From: Thunnus maccoyii
Lineage: Eukaryota; Chordata; Actinopteri; Scombriformes; Scombridae
NCBI RefSeq assembly: GCF_910596095.1
Contig: NC_056543.1
Span: forward strand, 20,979,042-21,043,041
DNA length: 64,000 nt
Direction: 5' to 3'
The position numbers and the translations under genes were made by a program. How positions within the stretch are numbered: position 1 is the stretch's first letter; every line of letters starts with the position of its first letter. Of this stretch, positions 1 to 12,385 are shown piece by piece. The notes under the pieces were generated by a model. That model saw only the letters and a list, made by a program, of their open reading frames with translations. It was not told the origin of the DNA and searched no databases.

Positions 1-921
1 AAAAAGACAGGTGACGTCATCCAACTGTGCACATGGCCACTTGCCAACTTGTGTCAAATATACAACCTTAACACCTCCTACACACTGTGTCAGCATGGAA
101 ATTGACCTCTTTTCATGAGTCTGTCACTATGTCTGGCTTTAGGATGCATGCACTCTTTATTCTCATTCTCTCCTGCTCTATATTTGTTTTTTTTGTGCAA
201 CTCCTTTGTTTTTTTAGTTTTGCCTTCCACGTCCTCAATGATCTATCAGCATTTCTTTTCCCTTTCCTGCTGCCACTTTCTCTCCCCTTCCTTCTCTCCC
301 TTCTTCTTCCACTCAGCTGACCCTGTGCGCCTCCCCTGATATAACTCTTCCTTAAGCTCTATCTCACCATCAGCCTGTCTTCCTCTGTCTCTCAATCTCA
401 CTCTCCTTCTGTGCTTTCATCTGCCTGACGTCAGAGGGGGAAAAAAAGAGACGGGCTCAACCTCTCTGATTGGTCAGAGAAGACGACACCCTCAGCCCTG
501 GCTTGCTGTCCTGAGTAGATGTTACAAACTGATGATAGAAGTGTGACTTTAGCTTAATATATTATCCCCACTCAAAAACAAATGTAGTTTAGTGACAGTG
601 TTTGTGTGTGGAAATATATGTTTGTATCTACATGTGTGCACATATAGGAGCACATACATGGCTGTTTTTGTTTATCTTCTCACACGTGGTTACTCTAATG
701 CTCTGATTTTATGCCAACAAATTTAAATATTATTTGAGCATGAAAATTCACTCTGAGCCTTTGGAGTGGTAGTTTGACAAAATAGTACTAACTCAAGGTC
801 AACCAACTGGCTTTCAATGGCATCTCACAGTCTTCATCATCACAAAAGTATGGAACTTCTGTCACAAGATAACAGGTAGTAGCATATGTAATAACAATAT
901 AATTATTAGGTGACGCTTTTT
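1..921. other. Non-coding sequence at the left edge
   Basis: No gene is supported. The stretch is T-rich with pyrimidine runs at 240-420. A perfect CRE (TGACGTCA) lies at 426-433 inside a 17-nt block that recurs exactly at 38533-38549. Short ORFs here are low-complexity Phe/Leu/Ser translations of the pyrimidine tract. Confidence 0.6.
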
Positions 922-1323
922 TTTACAGTTCCCTTAATTTTATACTAAGTTCCTGGAAGTGTGCAGGTATTTAATAGTTGATTTTTAGGACATTTTACAG
1001 AGAGGGTGGTGCAATTTGGTACAAATTATAAAAGAAAACTGAAAAAAAGTGTTAATTTGGTTGGCTAAGTTGGCTAAGTTTAGTAGTTACGTCATTATAT
1101 TTGGGTTTATATGGAGTTGTTAACTTGCATAATAACAACTACGTAAAAACCCACATATGAGTGTTTTCTTACCAACTAAACCGACTTAACACTTTTTTTC
1201 TATTTTTTACTTATAATTTTGTAACAAATTGCACCACCCTCTCTGTAAAATGTCCTAAAAGTTAACTGTTAAATACCTGCAAACTTTCCAGGTAATTAGT
1301 GTGAAATTATAGGACCTGTAAAA
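922..1323. mobile_element. Foldback (palindromic) MITE, ~400 bp
   Basis: The left arm starts tttacagttcccttaatttt, and the right arm read in reverse starts tttacaggtcctataatttc. The arms stay similar for about 190 bp each, including the block aggacattttacagagaggg present once in each arm in opposite orientation. The middle (about 1115-1130) is the turn. There is no ORF. It resembles a palindromic element that is frequent in percomorph genomes. Confidence 0.8.
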
Positions 1324-2918
1324 TTATTATTTCATAAATTATTTTATCTTAAAGGACCATTGTTTTCACAACTTTTAGCCCTTACAACTTATATCATGTA
1401 TACTCCTGTATACTACTATGAAAAATTTCCAAAGGATGCTATATAGTTTTAGGTTCTTTGATGTTTTTGTTTTTGTTTTTTTTTTATGTTCCAGGGAGCC
1501 ATTGGTTTCTGTTCATCCCTGTGTGGTATGAAAATCAATTAAAAGAGTCTTGAAATTTGCTTGACTTATACCATAATATGTACAAGGAATGAGTCAATCA
1601 CTCCTTATCCATACCTGACTTATAATATCAAAATATATTAAATCATCAAGTCTGCTTTAATATTTCCCGTTATTGTTGCTGTTTCAATTGAGTAGTCTAT
1701 ACTGCGATGCCTCATAATTGGAATACACCTCTGAAAAACATAAATTCATACCTGATGTTTACTGTGATGGATTACACAACCAAAGAAAGTCTCAAGAGAC
1801 AATTGATTTTCAGCCATACAGAAATGAGTGGAAACCAATGGCTGCAGGAAGGTGAAAAAAAAATCATTTACAAATCTGAAACACTATAGCATGGTTTGCA
1901 AAGAAGCCAGCAATGATGCCATGAAGTATTCATGTATTCACAGGTCCTTGCAGGTGTGTTGAGGGTGAATTATGAAACACATTCACAGTGTTCAGAGTGT
2001 TCAATTGGCCACTGGAATCAAGGAGGATTAGTCCAATGATGGAGATACCATCATGCTGTTCAACCTCCCACCCCACCCAGCACCACCCCTGCTCCGCCTC
2101 CGGGTTTTACTCTCCTGATCGATTGACTCGCCCCATTTCCATTCCAGGAATCCCTCAGCGGCTTATCAACACAGCTCACTATCCCAAGGACAATGCCTTT
2201 TCCCATACCCATGGTCTTGGATCACTGGTGTATATTCCCATCGAGCAATCTGGATCTCTGCGTTTACCCTGCCTCCAGCTTCAAAGGAAATATGCCTGTC
2301 AGGAAAGGCAGCTTTTACCCTGGCAAGGAAACATATGGAATACAAATACAGCACATAGTAGAGGAGGCTTGTTTGTGTTGGAATAAAATCTACCCATCTC
2401 AGTGGTTTTACATTGTTATGTGTATTAGTAGTATTGTTTGACTCGTAACTTAAAACAGTTTGTTTATCCCCTCTTTATACCCTCTAATTGCACACAGCTG
2501 GGTTTTTTTTATTGTGCAATCTGTAATGTTTAAAACATTCTTGTTGAGAATATCACATGATGCCACTTTTAGAAAAAAAATTAACAGTTATATACGCAAA
2601 TTATTGTTGATCATTGCATGATTAAATGTTTTTGTGCGTTGGAGTATGTTTGTCTTCATCCTCTCTTACCCTGATGTTACATCACTGATGGCCTGAGACT
2701 GTATCCTGATGCTCACAGTCTTTACACAGTCTTATTCGTGGGAGATGATTGCTCTCTCTGAGAAAAGACCAGGGAGCTTTAGAAATGATAATTAGTGTGT
2801 TAAATAGTGGGTTTAACACTTACTCCAGTTCTAAGAGCATATTAGTTTAAAAAGGCTTTGCCTCTTTGAGCAGCAAGTAAGATGCTTTTTGCTGCAAGAT
2901 TTGTATGGTTAAATTATC
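1324..2918. other. Non-coding sequence without recognised features
   Basis: AT-rich sequence. A 132-codon ORF at 1988-2386 has no recognisable domain and overlaps ORFs on both strands; its composition does not suggest coding. No repeat family is identified with certainty. Confidence 0.5.
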
Positions 2919-3204
2919 TTTAAAATATAATTTATGATGCTTATAAAGAATTGATGAAGAGTTGCAAGACTGTTTTTCATTTACTGGTCTATGTCTTTGA
3001 TCTGGGGCTCTACTGGAATATCATTGCATGTCTTACAGTTCAAAATCCTCCTTATTTATTGTATACTGGTCCTTTATGCAGCCCCTCAATTCAGCCTCTG
3101 TCTGAAATAGGCCGTTTTAGCTCCTGTCTCTTTAAGGTCCCCCTCCCGATGAGCCCACTCTGTTCTGATTGACCAGCTCTCTGAAGCTGCCCCTCGGCAG
3201 ATGT

Positions 3205-3846
3205 CATAGACTGTATATGAAGATGGACAATGCGTCTCCAATATATAAAATTTCCAGGAGCTGCCATCTTGCTTGTGTGATTACATTTGCAACCAGAGTC
3301 TGCACAGTAGAGTCGGGCAACGGGATGACAGCCCGTGGGACACACCCCCTCAACTTGACCGACAGCTGTCCTGCCACCAAGAGCCGAGTGAACCTAGGAG
3401 CCACGATGGAAGTAGACCAGCCAAAACCAGTCGGTAACTAGCAGCTACAGCTGGGAGTGAATCACAAATGAAAACATACATCGGCGTCTTCCATCAGAAA
3501 CTGCTGCGGTCTCTCAGCTCGTCTGCCATGTCTGACAGAGTTTTGAGGGCAGCTATCAAACACAGCTGTCAATCATGACATCACATCCCCTTTTTATACC
3601 ATGAAATAACTAATTAAAAATAAACATATCAGAAAAATGAGCCCTTGAATATAAATCAAGATGATAAGAACTACCTAAAATGACAGAAACCATTTTTGAC
3701 ATGCACTTTGATTTTTTAGGTTGGCACAACACAGAGGGGGCAGGATTTATGACCAATACTACAACCAGCCACTGGGGGGCAATCAAGATATTTTGGCTTC
3801 ACTTTTGGGGACCTGTCATGTCGTCCATCTTAATATACAGTCTATG
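3205..3846. mobile_element. 642-bp MITE, hAT-like target duplication
   Basis: The ends are catagactgtatatgaagat and, inverted, atcttaatatacagtctatg. They are flanked by 8-bp sequences, gcagatgt (3197-3204) and gcagatat (3847-3854), that differ at one base. An 8-bp duplication suits the hAT superfamily. No transposase ORF is present. Shadow ORFs on both strands have no known domain. A related copy lies near 51.7 kb. Confidence 0.75.
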
Positions 3847-4080
3847 GCAGATATTCGCCAGATGCGGAGGTTGCATCAACAAACCATGAAACAAACTACA
3901 GTAGTAGGATTTCACTACTTTTTCTTCTTCTTTACTCGAAATGTCAGCTTCTCAAATCTGTACATGTTCGACCCGAATTCCAATCCAAAATATGTGTGGA
4001 CAACACCGACAACACATGGAAAAACCATAGCAGCAACCTTGGCAACCAAGGCTATGGAACAGATGGCTGTTTATGGGCAT

Positions 4081-4110
4081 GTCTGATGAGCTGACGTCAG
4101 CTCATCAGAC
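4081..4110. promoter_or_regulatory. Perfect 30-bp palindrome centred on a CRE
   Basis: The half gtctgatgagctgac is followed at once by its exact reverse complement, with TGACGTCA in the centre (4092-4099). The CRE octamer is the consensus site for CREB/ATF bZIP dimers. The palindrome lies inside the composite MITE, so it may belong to the repeat rather than to a host promoter. Confidence 0.6.
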
Positions 4111-4825
4111 ACATCAACAAGGTAGAAAAAAACATTACAAAGGAACCATCCAGAGCAGGTTGAGTCCTGAGCTTTTGACTTACAGGGAGCATTTCTACAT
4201 ATGTTAACCTCGAGTTTTGGAATTTTGACCATGTTTAATACAGATATTCAACATTATAAAAGTATATAAATAACACAATACCAGAAAAAGCATAATATGC
4301 CCCCTTTAAGAAAAAAGATTCAGCAAAGCAAAGAAAAGAGATCTGTCAATACAGAGATACGTGTCACATTTCTAAGAGATGTTTCATTCAAGGAGCGTCT
4401 TCATCAGCAACGAACCTGTGGGCCTGCTTCCTCCAGATGGAAGGAGCGGGCCCCTGTAACATCAGCTTTAGCCCGAGTGTAAACAGCAGAAGGCAGGATC
4501 TGCAGGAACTCCAGGGCTGAGAGACTGAGGTTCCACACTCCAGCAGAGAGAGATGAGGCCAAGCCCAAAGGGTTTTTTGTCACCAAGCACACCTACTGTC
4601 AACACCAAACTGAGCTGGACCAACAGCGCCTTACTCTTTCTCAGTCTCTCTATCCATCTCCACCTCCTAGTCCTCTCTCTCTTTACATTAAAGTCTACTT
4701 ACTTAAAAACAGAGATCAAACCGGTTTGAAGTGGCTGTCCTGCACCTGCACAGAGCTGTTGGTATCATTTGAATTTAGTATTCCTCATGTGATATGAGCT
4801 CACATAAAATTTTAATATGCTGAAT

Positions 4826-5223
4826 TTAAAGGACCAGTGTGTAAGATTTAGTGGCATCTAGCAATGAGATTGCAGATTACAACAAACTGAATACCCCTCC
4901 CCTCCCCCCCTTCCAAGTGTGTAGGAGAACCTATGGTACCTGCGAAATTTGCAAAAAATGCAAAAGGCCCCCTCTAGAGCCAGTGTTTGGTTTGTCCGTT
5001 CTGGGCTACTGTAGAAACATGGCAGTGCAACATGGCAAGCTCCATGGAAGAGGACCCGCTCCCTCCGTAGATAAAAAAGGCTCATTCTAAGATAACGAAA
5101 ACACAACAACTCTTAGTTTCAGGTGATTATACACTAAATAAAACATACTTATGAATAATATATTTCATTTCTGCCAAGTCTGTTCTGTTAGATGCCACTA
5201 AATTCCAAACACTGCACCTTTAA
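4826..5223. mobile_element. TTAA-ended MITE, copy 1 (398 bp)
   Basis: The left end, ttaaaggaccagtgtgtaag, continues into atttagtggcatctagca. The right end reads the same inverted (ttaaaggtgcagtgtttgga, then atttagtggcatctaaca). A second copy is at 61898-62220. Both copies give similar ORFs on the minus strand, which are by-products of the repeat. TTAA at both outer ends may be target sequence, as with piggyBac-type elements. Confidence 0.85.
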
Positions 5224-5949
5224 TGGCACAACAGATAGGAGAACTTGAATGAACCATTTATTAATGCAAAGTTTGGTAAAGGCTCAGTGTGTGAGCAAGG
5301 AAAATGAGCCTGGCATTTCTAAATGTATTTGCCTCTCACTAATCTGTGCTGTCAGAGAAAAGCACCTCCTGATGAAAGGGATATGTCTGCTGCTGGATCC
5401 AACAGGAAAGTGGGGGGAAAAATGTGTAGTGACGCCTTTGAAGAACTGGGAATGAAGTTAAATCCTTGCTAACATGGAATCTTAGCAGCCTCCAGTGCCG
5501 ATGCCCAGTCACCTCTCATTCCTGTTGGACTGGTGCGTTCACAAGAATAAAGATACAGCTACACTATCCAGATTGTGCCTGGGATGAGGCTGGAGAAAGG
5601 CCAGTGTAGCTAATCCCCCAGCCTCATCTCTCCTTCCCTCTCCTCCTCTCTTCTGCTAGGAGTGTTAGTATGCTGAGTCTTAAAACATCACCAAGCAGTC
5701 CCTGCCACAGTGTTAAAGCACAGCTCACAAGGCAAATCACAGCGAGCCATACCAATTCCTTCTCTTCAGTCTCTGTCTCATTCACATCATCTCTGTCTTA
5801 CTGTGTAATTGCTGATGGAAATTGGAAATTTCTTAGATCATACATATATCAGAAAAGATTACATATTTTACAATGAAAGTGCCATTGCAGCTTTTTTGGC
5901 TGCCTTTTTGTTTCTTGACCAGCTTTGCCATTCTAGTGGCTCTGTCTCT

Positions 5950-6408
5950 ATGCTGTCAGTTGGTGAGTCAGCTGGTAGGTCCACGACTTTGGTCCAGACA
6001 GAAATATCTAAATAACTATTTGATATCCATCCATGCTCCCCAGAGGATGAACCCCACCGACTTTAGTGATCCCCTGCCACTATGAAGCTGACATTTGTGG
6101 TATTGACTGATATGTTTCAACCACTAAGGAATGTCACGTAATAACATTCTTATGACATTCTTAGCAAAATTTTAATTTGGTCAAGACATTGGTTTATGAC
6201 TGTGTTTGGTGCCAATTAGCAAATGTTTGTGCATGTTAGAATGAGCATTCTAACTAAACTAAGATGGTGAATATGGTAAACATTACCTGCTAAACATCAG
6301 CATGTTAGCATTGTCATTGTGGGCATGTTAGCATGCTGACGTTAGCATCAAGCCTAAGTACAGCCTCACACAACCCATGTCATAACTGTAGACTCTTTGT
6401 CTTGTTAT
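5950..6408. repeat. Dispersed fish repeat, copy A
   Basis: It shares blocks with 59905-60247, such as ccccagaggatgaa, gatcccctg and acagcctcaca. The gcatgttagcatgctgacgt motif in the middle and the closing tgtagactctttgtcttgtt are typical of this unclassified dispersed family. The copy is degenerate and has no ORF. Confidence 0.6.
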
Positions 6409-9040
6409 CATTTCACTCAGTTCCTCACTCACCACTCTCAAAGGCGTTCTTGTTTGCATATAAAGCCAAGGTTCAATCACTATCTTAACTTGTATGCAAG
6501 GTGGTGTGTTCTGTGTGTGGGCCTGTGTGGCACTATGCCGTACTCAGCCTAAGCCCTTACTGTGCGTCATCTATCTGATCACAGAGACCAGCCGACCTCA
6601 GATGACTTTGCAGACACACTCTGCAGTCTACCAGTCACGTGCGAATCTCTCCCTCTCTCCCCGTGGTGGCTTGCTCTACTTCTGATCACAGCACACATCT
6701 GTGCTTCTTCTGGAACTCTGAAATCGACGCCCATAAGTGAGACAATTAGAGGAGGAGAGCCATCCATTAGTGACTGTTCACAAGTTGCTTTTTAGATGAC
6801 CCGCTGTAAATTCAGTTAACCTGAGATGTTGAACCTGAGATGTTCAATGTAAAGTTTGTTTCACTTTAAATTGTGTTAGCCACCCATTTGCAGCTCTGCT
6901 AACTGCTCCCTAAAAGCTACTTTGATGTGAAGGAGGCTTGCCTCCCCTACAGCAGCAAGTCGCAGCACATACACTGATGACCTCCTTCCGTGCTAAACAG
7001 CTAACCTCTTTTCTCTCTTGGACACTTATCCCTCTCTCTCTCCATAAGTAATGCCCCTCTTTGTGAGGCTCTGTAAATATCTACCACAGACTGAGTAAAG
7101 TTCAGTAAAAGGTCAAAAGTGATAAATTCTGTGCGGGCTCTGTCCTCTGTGTCTCAGGGTAAAACCAGAATATGAGAAAGTACCCAGTGTTCCACCTCAG
7201 TGTATCATGGTTTCATCAACTGAGAATATAAGACAGGAGCAACATGATCTGCCTTTATTTTTTCCACCACCTTTCTTTCAAGCATGTAAACCATTGCTGT
7301 AACCATTTAACAGGCCCTCTCAGCAATGATCCATTGAAGAATATCAATTCTTCTCACCACGGTCCTCCAGGCTTGCCGGAGCTGTGATGCATTGCACCAC
7401 TGAGATGCTCGATTTGAAGGGAGGAGACTAGAGGTGAATAAATGATATGCTGAAATTATGGCTGTAGTTAAATCAATCAGCAAAGAGAAGATTGTCATCT
7501 GATTTTGTGAGCTCCCATCATGCAGTGGGGGTAATTTATGGGGTCACAGTGGGGTCATGGCTGTAGCTGCAGGGGTACACTGTAATCAAGCGGAGAGCCG
7601 GGGCCTGTGGGACATAAATCAACTATGTGAATTGCCACTACATGCTGCTGGGTGGTGAACACACACACAACAGAAATACGCTATAACTCATTTATCCAGG
7701 TATCAAACACTGTCATCAGGATGCTCATGTCCACACACAGATACAGAACACCATGCTCTCTGCTAATTCCTCCCATTAACAGTGACATTTAAAGATATCT
7801 CCCCAGTGCACAGCCGCCAGTGTAAAGTACCTTTTCATTAAGCTCTTATTGTGTGGGCCTCAGGGGTGAGGAGGGGAAGTGCCTAGGAGTGTGTGTCTGT
7901 ATGTGTGTGGGAAGGGGGGAGCAACAGAAACAGAGACTATGAGAGAGAAAGAGAAATAGTTTGAAACAGACAACAACCCAGAGCCAAGTGTGGGGATAAA
8001 GAGGGGAAGATGAGGAGGGGAAGCAGTGATATATTGTTCAGATTCACAGTTTAAACTCCAGTCTTTAAATCAGCAGGCTCCCTGAGCAACAGCTATTACG
8101 CTGACTTACTACAGGGTCATACGACTGAAAAGGGAGAGAAATAAGACGCCAGATACGTATATCACAACATGGACTTGTATGTTGGCCTTTCCACCAATCA
8201 TTCTTGTTCCTTTTCTGTCTCCTTAGTCCCATTTCACACAGCCTTCCCCATGCAACAATTTCAACCTAGAGGACTGGCTGTTTTGGAATGGGTAAACATG
8301 TCACGTTTTGGTAATCGGATGCTGGGATAAAATAACTGCCTTTACTTTGATTTTATAGCAGCCACCTTATGTGACTTGCAATGTGCTTGATGAACTTATG
8401 AGTGGTACTGGTCAGTCAGTCTGGTGTGTTCGCTAGAACGTAAGATGGGTAATTGTTAAGCCTGTAATGCCTAAGACGCATTGTTTGGTATAAGTAGACT
8501 TATTTACCCCAACCAGGCTATTAACCTTTATTTGCAACTCAGTGCTGCAGGATCTGTTTAGAGCATGACCTGCTGACACACACAGATGAATAAGTACCTT
8601 TCTCTCCCACTTGTACACATGAAGCTTTGCTTTCAAGGCAATGATACATTAGTAAATGACAATATGTGTCCTGGGTATTTACAAGACCCCTCATTCTATT
8701 GCATTCCATTCTTGTAGGGCTTGTAAGCACTATCAGTTTTATTTATTCATCATGAAATTTAATATTTAAATTAGTCTGTTAAAGATAAAGACCCATTTTG
8801 TAAGTGCTCTAGATTTGTGAAGGAGTCAACTTCTGTATTATGACAACACCATTATGTGCTGTACATTTTGCTATTGATCAATCTCATTTATCATGTCAGA
8901 TTATCAAAGGTCAAAAACCTAATTTTGGAATAAGATTCTTCACTCTTCCTAAGCATTCCTTCCCATCTTCTTGCTCAATACCTGTACACTTGCACATCCA
9001 TATACCCATACAAACCCACACTTGCGTGCACAAGCACACA

Positions 9041-9079
<39 letters not shown>

Positions 9080-9732
9080 TTATTAAATGAAAAATGAAAG
9101 ATGGCCTTTCCGTCCCCACAGGATAAAAAAGTAACCTTTAATCTGGACCGCAACCCTGTCTGTTTCTACTGGCGACCAGAGTCCACATGTCCTCTGGTAT
9201 CAGCTCAGTCAGGAGTGAAATCCCAAAACAACTCAAACAATCACTTATTACTGGTCTGACTGACCTTCACAAAGTGACTGGGTTTCTCCAAATTGAGTGA
9301 ATTTGCTCTTTAAGTGGATAGCGGTTAGCAACATGACCCTATATGCTCTCAAACTCCTACAGTTTGCCCCACCTTTAGAAACGTCTTGACTACACACAGA
9401 CAATGTGGCCGCGTTTTTCAAGGATAGTGGGCTCTACTTCTCTGCAGAGACTGAAGTCTCCACAGGCTAAATCGAACACATTGTAATTACAGTATGCCCT
9501 TGATATTGCACTTTTTCAAACAGGGCTTGCTGCTGACACTATTTCATGGTCACACTTGCTTCAGAAAGAGATTGTCCTTCACAGAGTAACATGTTTTGGT
9601 TTTTCCCAATGTGATGAGTTCTGGGCACAAGGTAGCTGTAACACTATCACTGTAACTGGGATTAATAATGTAAGCAACAAGGCTAATGATGAGGAGAATG
9701 AACATAAGATGCTGAAATGATTATTGCCATGA
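6409..9732. other. Non-coding sequence, mostly unique
   Basis: No gene is supported. A 15-bp near-tandem (acctgagatgttgaacctga...) occurs at 6820-6850, and a CA microsatellite at 9045-9074. Short ORFs in this stretch are not domain-bearing. I see nothing else that can be named. Confidence 0.5.
9045..9074. repeat. (CA)n microsatellite
   Basis: About 15 uninterrupted CA units after a short CG-containing lead. Confidence 0.95.
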
Positions 9733-10393
9733 GTTAAAGGAGAAGAAAGATACCATTCTTGTGTCTGTGTTAAATACAGAGCTAGAAAGAGGAAGCATTT
9801 AGCTTAGCATAGACACTTGAAGCAGGGGGAAATAGCTTGCTTAGCTCTGTCCAAAGAAAAAACAAAATGCCTACTGGCACCTCCAAAGCTCACTAATTAA
9901 CATGTTGTATCTTGTTTATTCAATTTGTATACAAATAGAAATGTGAAAATAACAAGTGGTGATTTTATTATATTTTTGTGTATTCACTATGTAACTATTA
10001 CTTGGCAAAGAGTGACCTGGTGCAAAGACTACAGGAAGTCATTATGCTAGGCTGCTCTTTGCCAAGAAATAGTTACAGTACAACCTCAACTTGACATTTT
10101 CACATTTCTGTTTGTGTATGGATTAAACAAATAAGATACAATATGTTAATTACTGAGCTTAAGGGATGTGAACGGTATTTGAGCAAAGCCAGCTGTTTAC
10201 CTCCACTTCCTAACTTTATGCTAAGCTAGGCTAATTGCCTCCTGTAGAATTAGAGACTACAGTACCCAAAATGTAAAGTAAATGACTTTGAGAGACTTCC
10301 TGTCACATCAGGATGAAAGGAAAAACCCAAAGAATATCAGGTGAATTCACTCCTATATGCAATGGGAATTTCACCAGATGATATTTTGGAGTT

Positions 10394-11021
10394 TTGCCAA
10401 TGACTGGTAAAAATAAAAAGAAATATGATGCAGTTAAAACTGCATTTGAGCAACACTGTGTTGGAAAACACAATGTAATTTTTGAAAGAGCTCAGTTTAA
10501 TAGGAGATGTCAACAAGAGGGAGAGAGTGCAGAAGCATTCATCACAGCAGTGCACAAGTTCACAGAACATTGTGGCTTTGGAGTGCTTAAAGATGAACTC
10601 ATATGAGACTGAACTGTGGTTGGGATAAAAGACAGGAGGTTGTCAGAACAGCTACAAGTGTACTCAGAATTAACCCTTGCAAAGGCAATACAAAAAGTGA
10701 GACAAAGTGAGACTGTTAGACAATACTGCACAGCAAGGCAGTCGGAAACCCCAAAACAGATGAGAAAAAGTTCCAGTACATGGGACAAAAGACAAACAAA
10801 GGCCAAAAATAAGATGTCCAAGATGAAAAGGAGTGATGTGGAAAAAGACGCAAACATGCATCGAAAGACTGTCTGCAACTAAAGACACTGAATGTCGCAA
10901 GTGTCACAAAAAAGGACATTATGCTGTAGCCTGTCGCAGTGGTCAAGCAATACACACAGTCACACAAGGCCCATCAGACAGTAACGCTGCAGACTATGTG
11001 TTCATAGGCGAAGTGGATTAA
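10394..11021 (+). pseudogene. Retrotransposon gag remnant with CCHC zinc knuckle
   Basis: Two frames joined by a shift carry a gag-like region (about 10394-10880, with an in-frame stop at 10604-10606) and a nucleocapsid zinc knuckle, C-X2-C-X4-H-X4-C, at 10893-10934. In a live element Gag packages the RNA. Here the stop and the shift preclude a full product. Confidence 0.75.
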
Positions 11022-11192
11022 CAAACTACAAAGCCATGGATGGAAAAAGTTCATCTGAATGGGAAAACTATCAATTTCAAGATTGACATGGGAACAGACA
11101 TCACATCCTTACCAGAAAGTGTCTTCAAACCACAGCGAGATGGTAAGCTGGGAAAACCATTTAAGAGACTGGACCAGGTCGCAATCTACTGA
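11022..11192 (+). pseudogene. Retropepsin remnant with altered active site
   Basis: It lies in frame with the zinc-knuckle ORF after one stop (11019-11021). The segment FKIDMGTDIT has the position and context of the aspartic protease active site, normally D-T-G or D-S-G. Here methionine replaces the threonine (11085-11093). The frame closes with a stop near 11192. Confidence 0.6.
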
Positions 11193-11218
11193 ACGTAAAA
11201 GGCTGCTTCCAGAACAAA

Positions 11219-12085
11219 ATGATGGCAAAAGGGCACTCTACAGATCAACATTTATATGTTGTGACAGGACTGACACAACCACTATTGAGCCTACCAGCAA
11301 TAGAGGCCATGGGACTGGTACACAGGGTTGATGAAGTGACAGTGACAAAGACTGAGACAGACTTCAAGGCAGCATATCCAGCAGTGTTCAAAGGGCTTGG
11401 TAAGCTGAAAAAGCCATACCACATAGAGCTGGAACAAAGGGCTAAATTCTACACCCTCTCAATACCTAGATGGGTTCCTCTACCACTGAGAGAGAACGTA
11501 CATGAGGAACTGGATAGAACAGAAAACATGGGAGTCATATCAAAAGTGACTGAAGCAACAGCCTAGTGTTCCAGGATGTTGTTCCAAAACCAATGAAAGA
11601 CAAACTCAAGATATGTGTGCATCTCACACCACTGAATGCGGCAGTGAAGAGAGAATGCCACATTCTGCTGGCGGTTGACCAAACACTCGCAATTATGTCA
11701 GATGCAAAAGCTTTCACAAAAAGGACACTCGATCCGGATTTTGGCAAATCCTGGTAACTCCAGAGCCACAATCCCTCACTACCTTCACCACTACTTTTGG
11801 GAGATACCTCTTCAACCAGTTACCCTTTTGCATTTCATTGGCTCCCAAACATTTTCGATGTTCAAGAGTTTCAAGGGCTTGTTATGTTATGCAGATGATG
11901 TGTATGGACGGAACAGACAGGAACTTGACCAAAGATTACGTCATGTGCTACAGAAGATGCAGGACGAAGGCCTTGCACTGAACGAGAAATGCGAGTTCAC
12001 TACGGAGCACATAATCTTCGTCGGTCACAAGGTTCCTGCAAAAGGCATCAAGCAAGATCCAAACAAAGTTAAAGCTATCCTACAA
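11219..12085 (+). pseudogene. Reverse transcriptase remnant, gypsy type
   Basis: The N-terminal RT region (linker to finger) is on the frame of 11219-11566, the next part on 11566-11757, and the palm on 11675-12292, so at least two frameshifts are present. The palm motif YADD is encoded at 11888-11899 and is followed by the usual FVGHKV-type stretch and KVKAI. The part between the fingers and YADD is shortened. Nothing downstream resembles RNase H or integrase. Confidence 0.75.
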
Positions 12086-12231
12086 ATGGCAGAGCTAACG
12101 TGTGGAAGACATATGGCACCTTATGAGCATGAAAAACTATCTGGTCAAGTTTGTGCCACAGTTGGCTACCGTCACCATGCCAGTAAAAGACCTACTGATA
12201 CGCCTTTTCGACCAAGGCAGTTCAAGGGCTG

Positions 12232-12385
12232 TAAACGTGTTTGTTTTTGCTGTAAAGTTGGGCATTTTGACATGGGGGTCTATGGGGATTGACTCGTTTT
12301 TGGAGCTAGCCTCAAGTGGCCATTCGAGGAACTGCAGTTTTTGGCACTGCCGCATTGGCTTCATTTTTCAGCCCCAGAGTTTGCT
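12232..12385. repeat. Dispersed repeat fragment inside the gypsy relic
   Basis: The block tgtttttgctgtaaagttgg through cattggcttcatttttcagc resembles a short dispersed fish repeat found in unrelated contexts. It occupies the place where the rest of pol should be. Recognition is from memory of the family, and the boundaries are approximate. Confidence 0.45.

Larger units (their letters stand above)
2919..4309. mobile_element. Composite MITE region with a nested insertion
   Basis: The right end, gcataatatgccccctttaa (4290-4309), is a typical end of a fish MITE. A weaker inverted counterpart, tttaaaatataatttatgat, starts at 2919. Blocks such as ggccgttttagctcctgtct (3111-3130) are recognisable from the same dispersed family. 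The element is interrupted by a second MITE at 3205-3846. The left boundary is uncertain. Confidence 0.45.

Noticed and set aside
1988..2386. 132-codon ORF as a possible gene
   Set aside because: No recognisable domain, no splice or promoter context, overlapping ORFs on both strands, and Cys/Pro/His-rich composition unlike a folded protein.
3680..4086. ORFs across the nested MITEs
   Set aside because: They run over the end of the MITE at 3846 into the flanking repeat and share no domain; by-products of repeat sequence.
4858..5109. Minus-strand ORF resembling the one at 61920-62195
   Set aside because: The similarity comes from two copies of one TTAA-ended MITE, not from a gene family.
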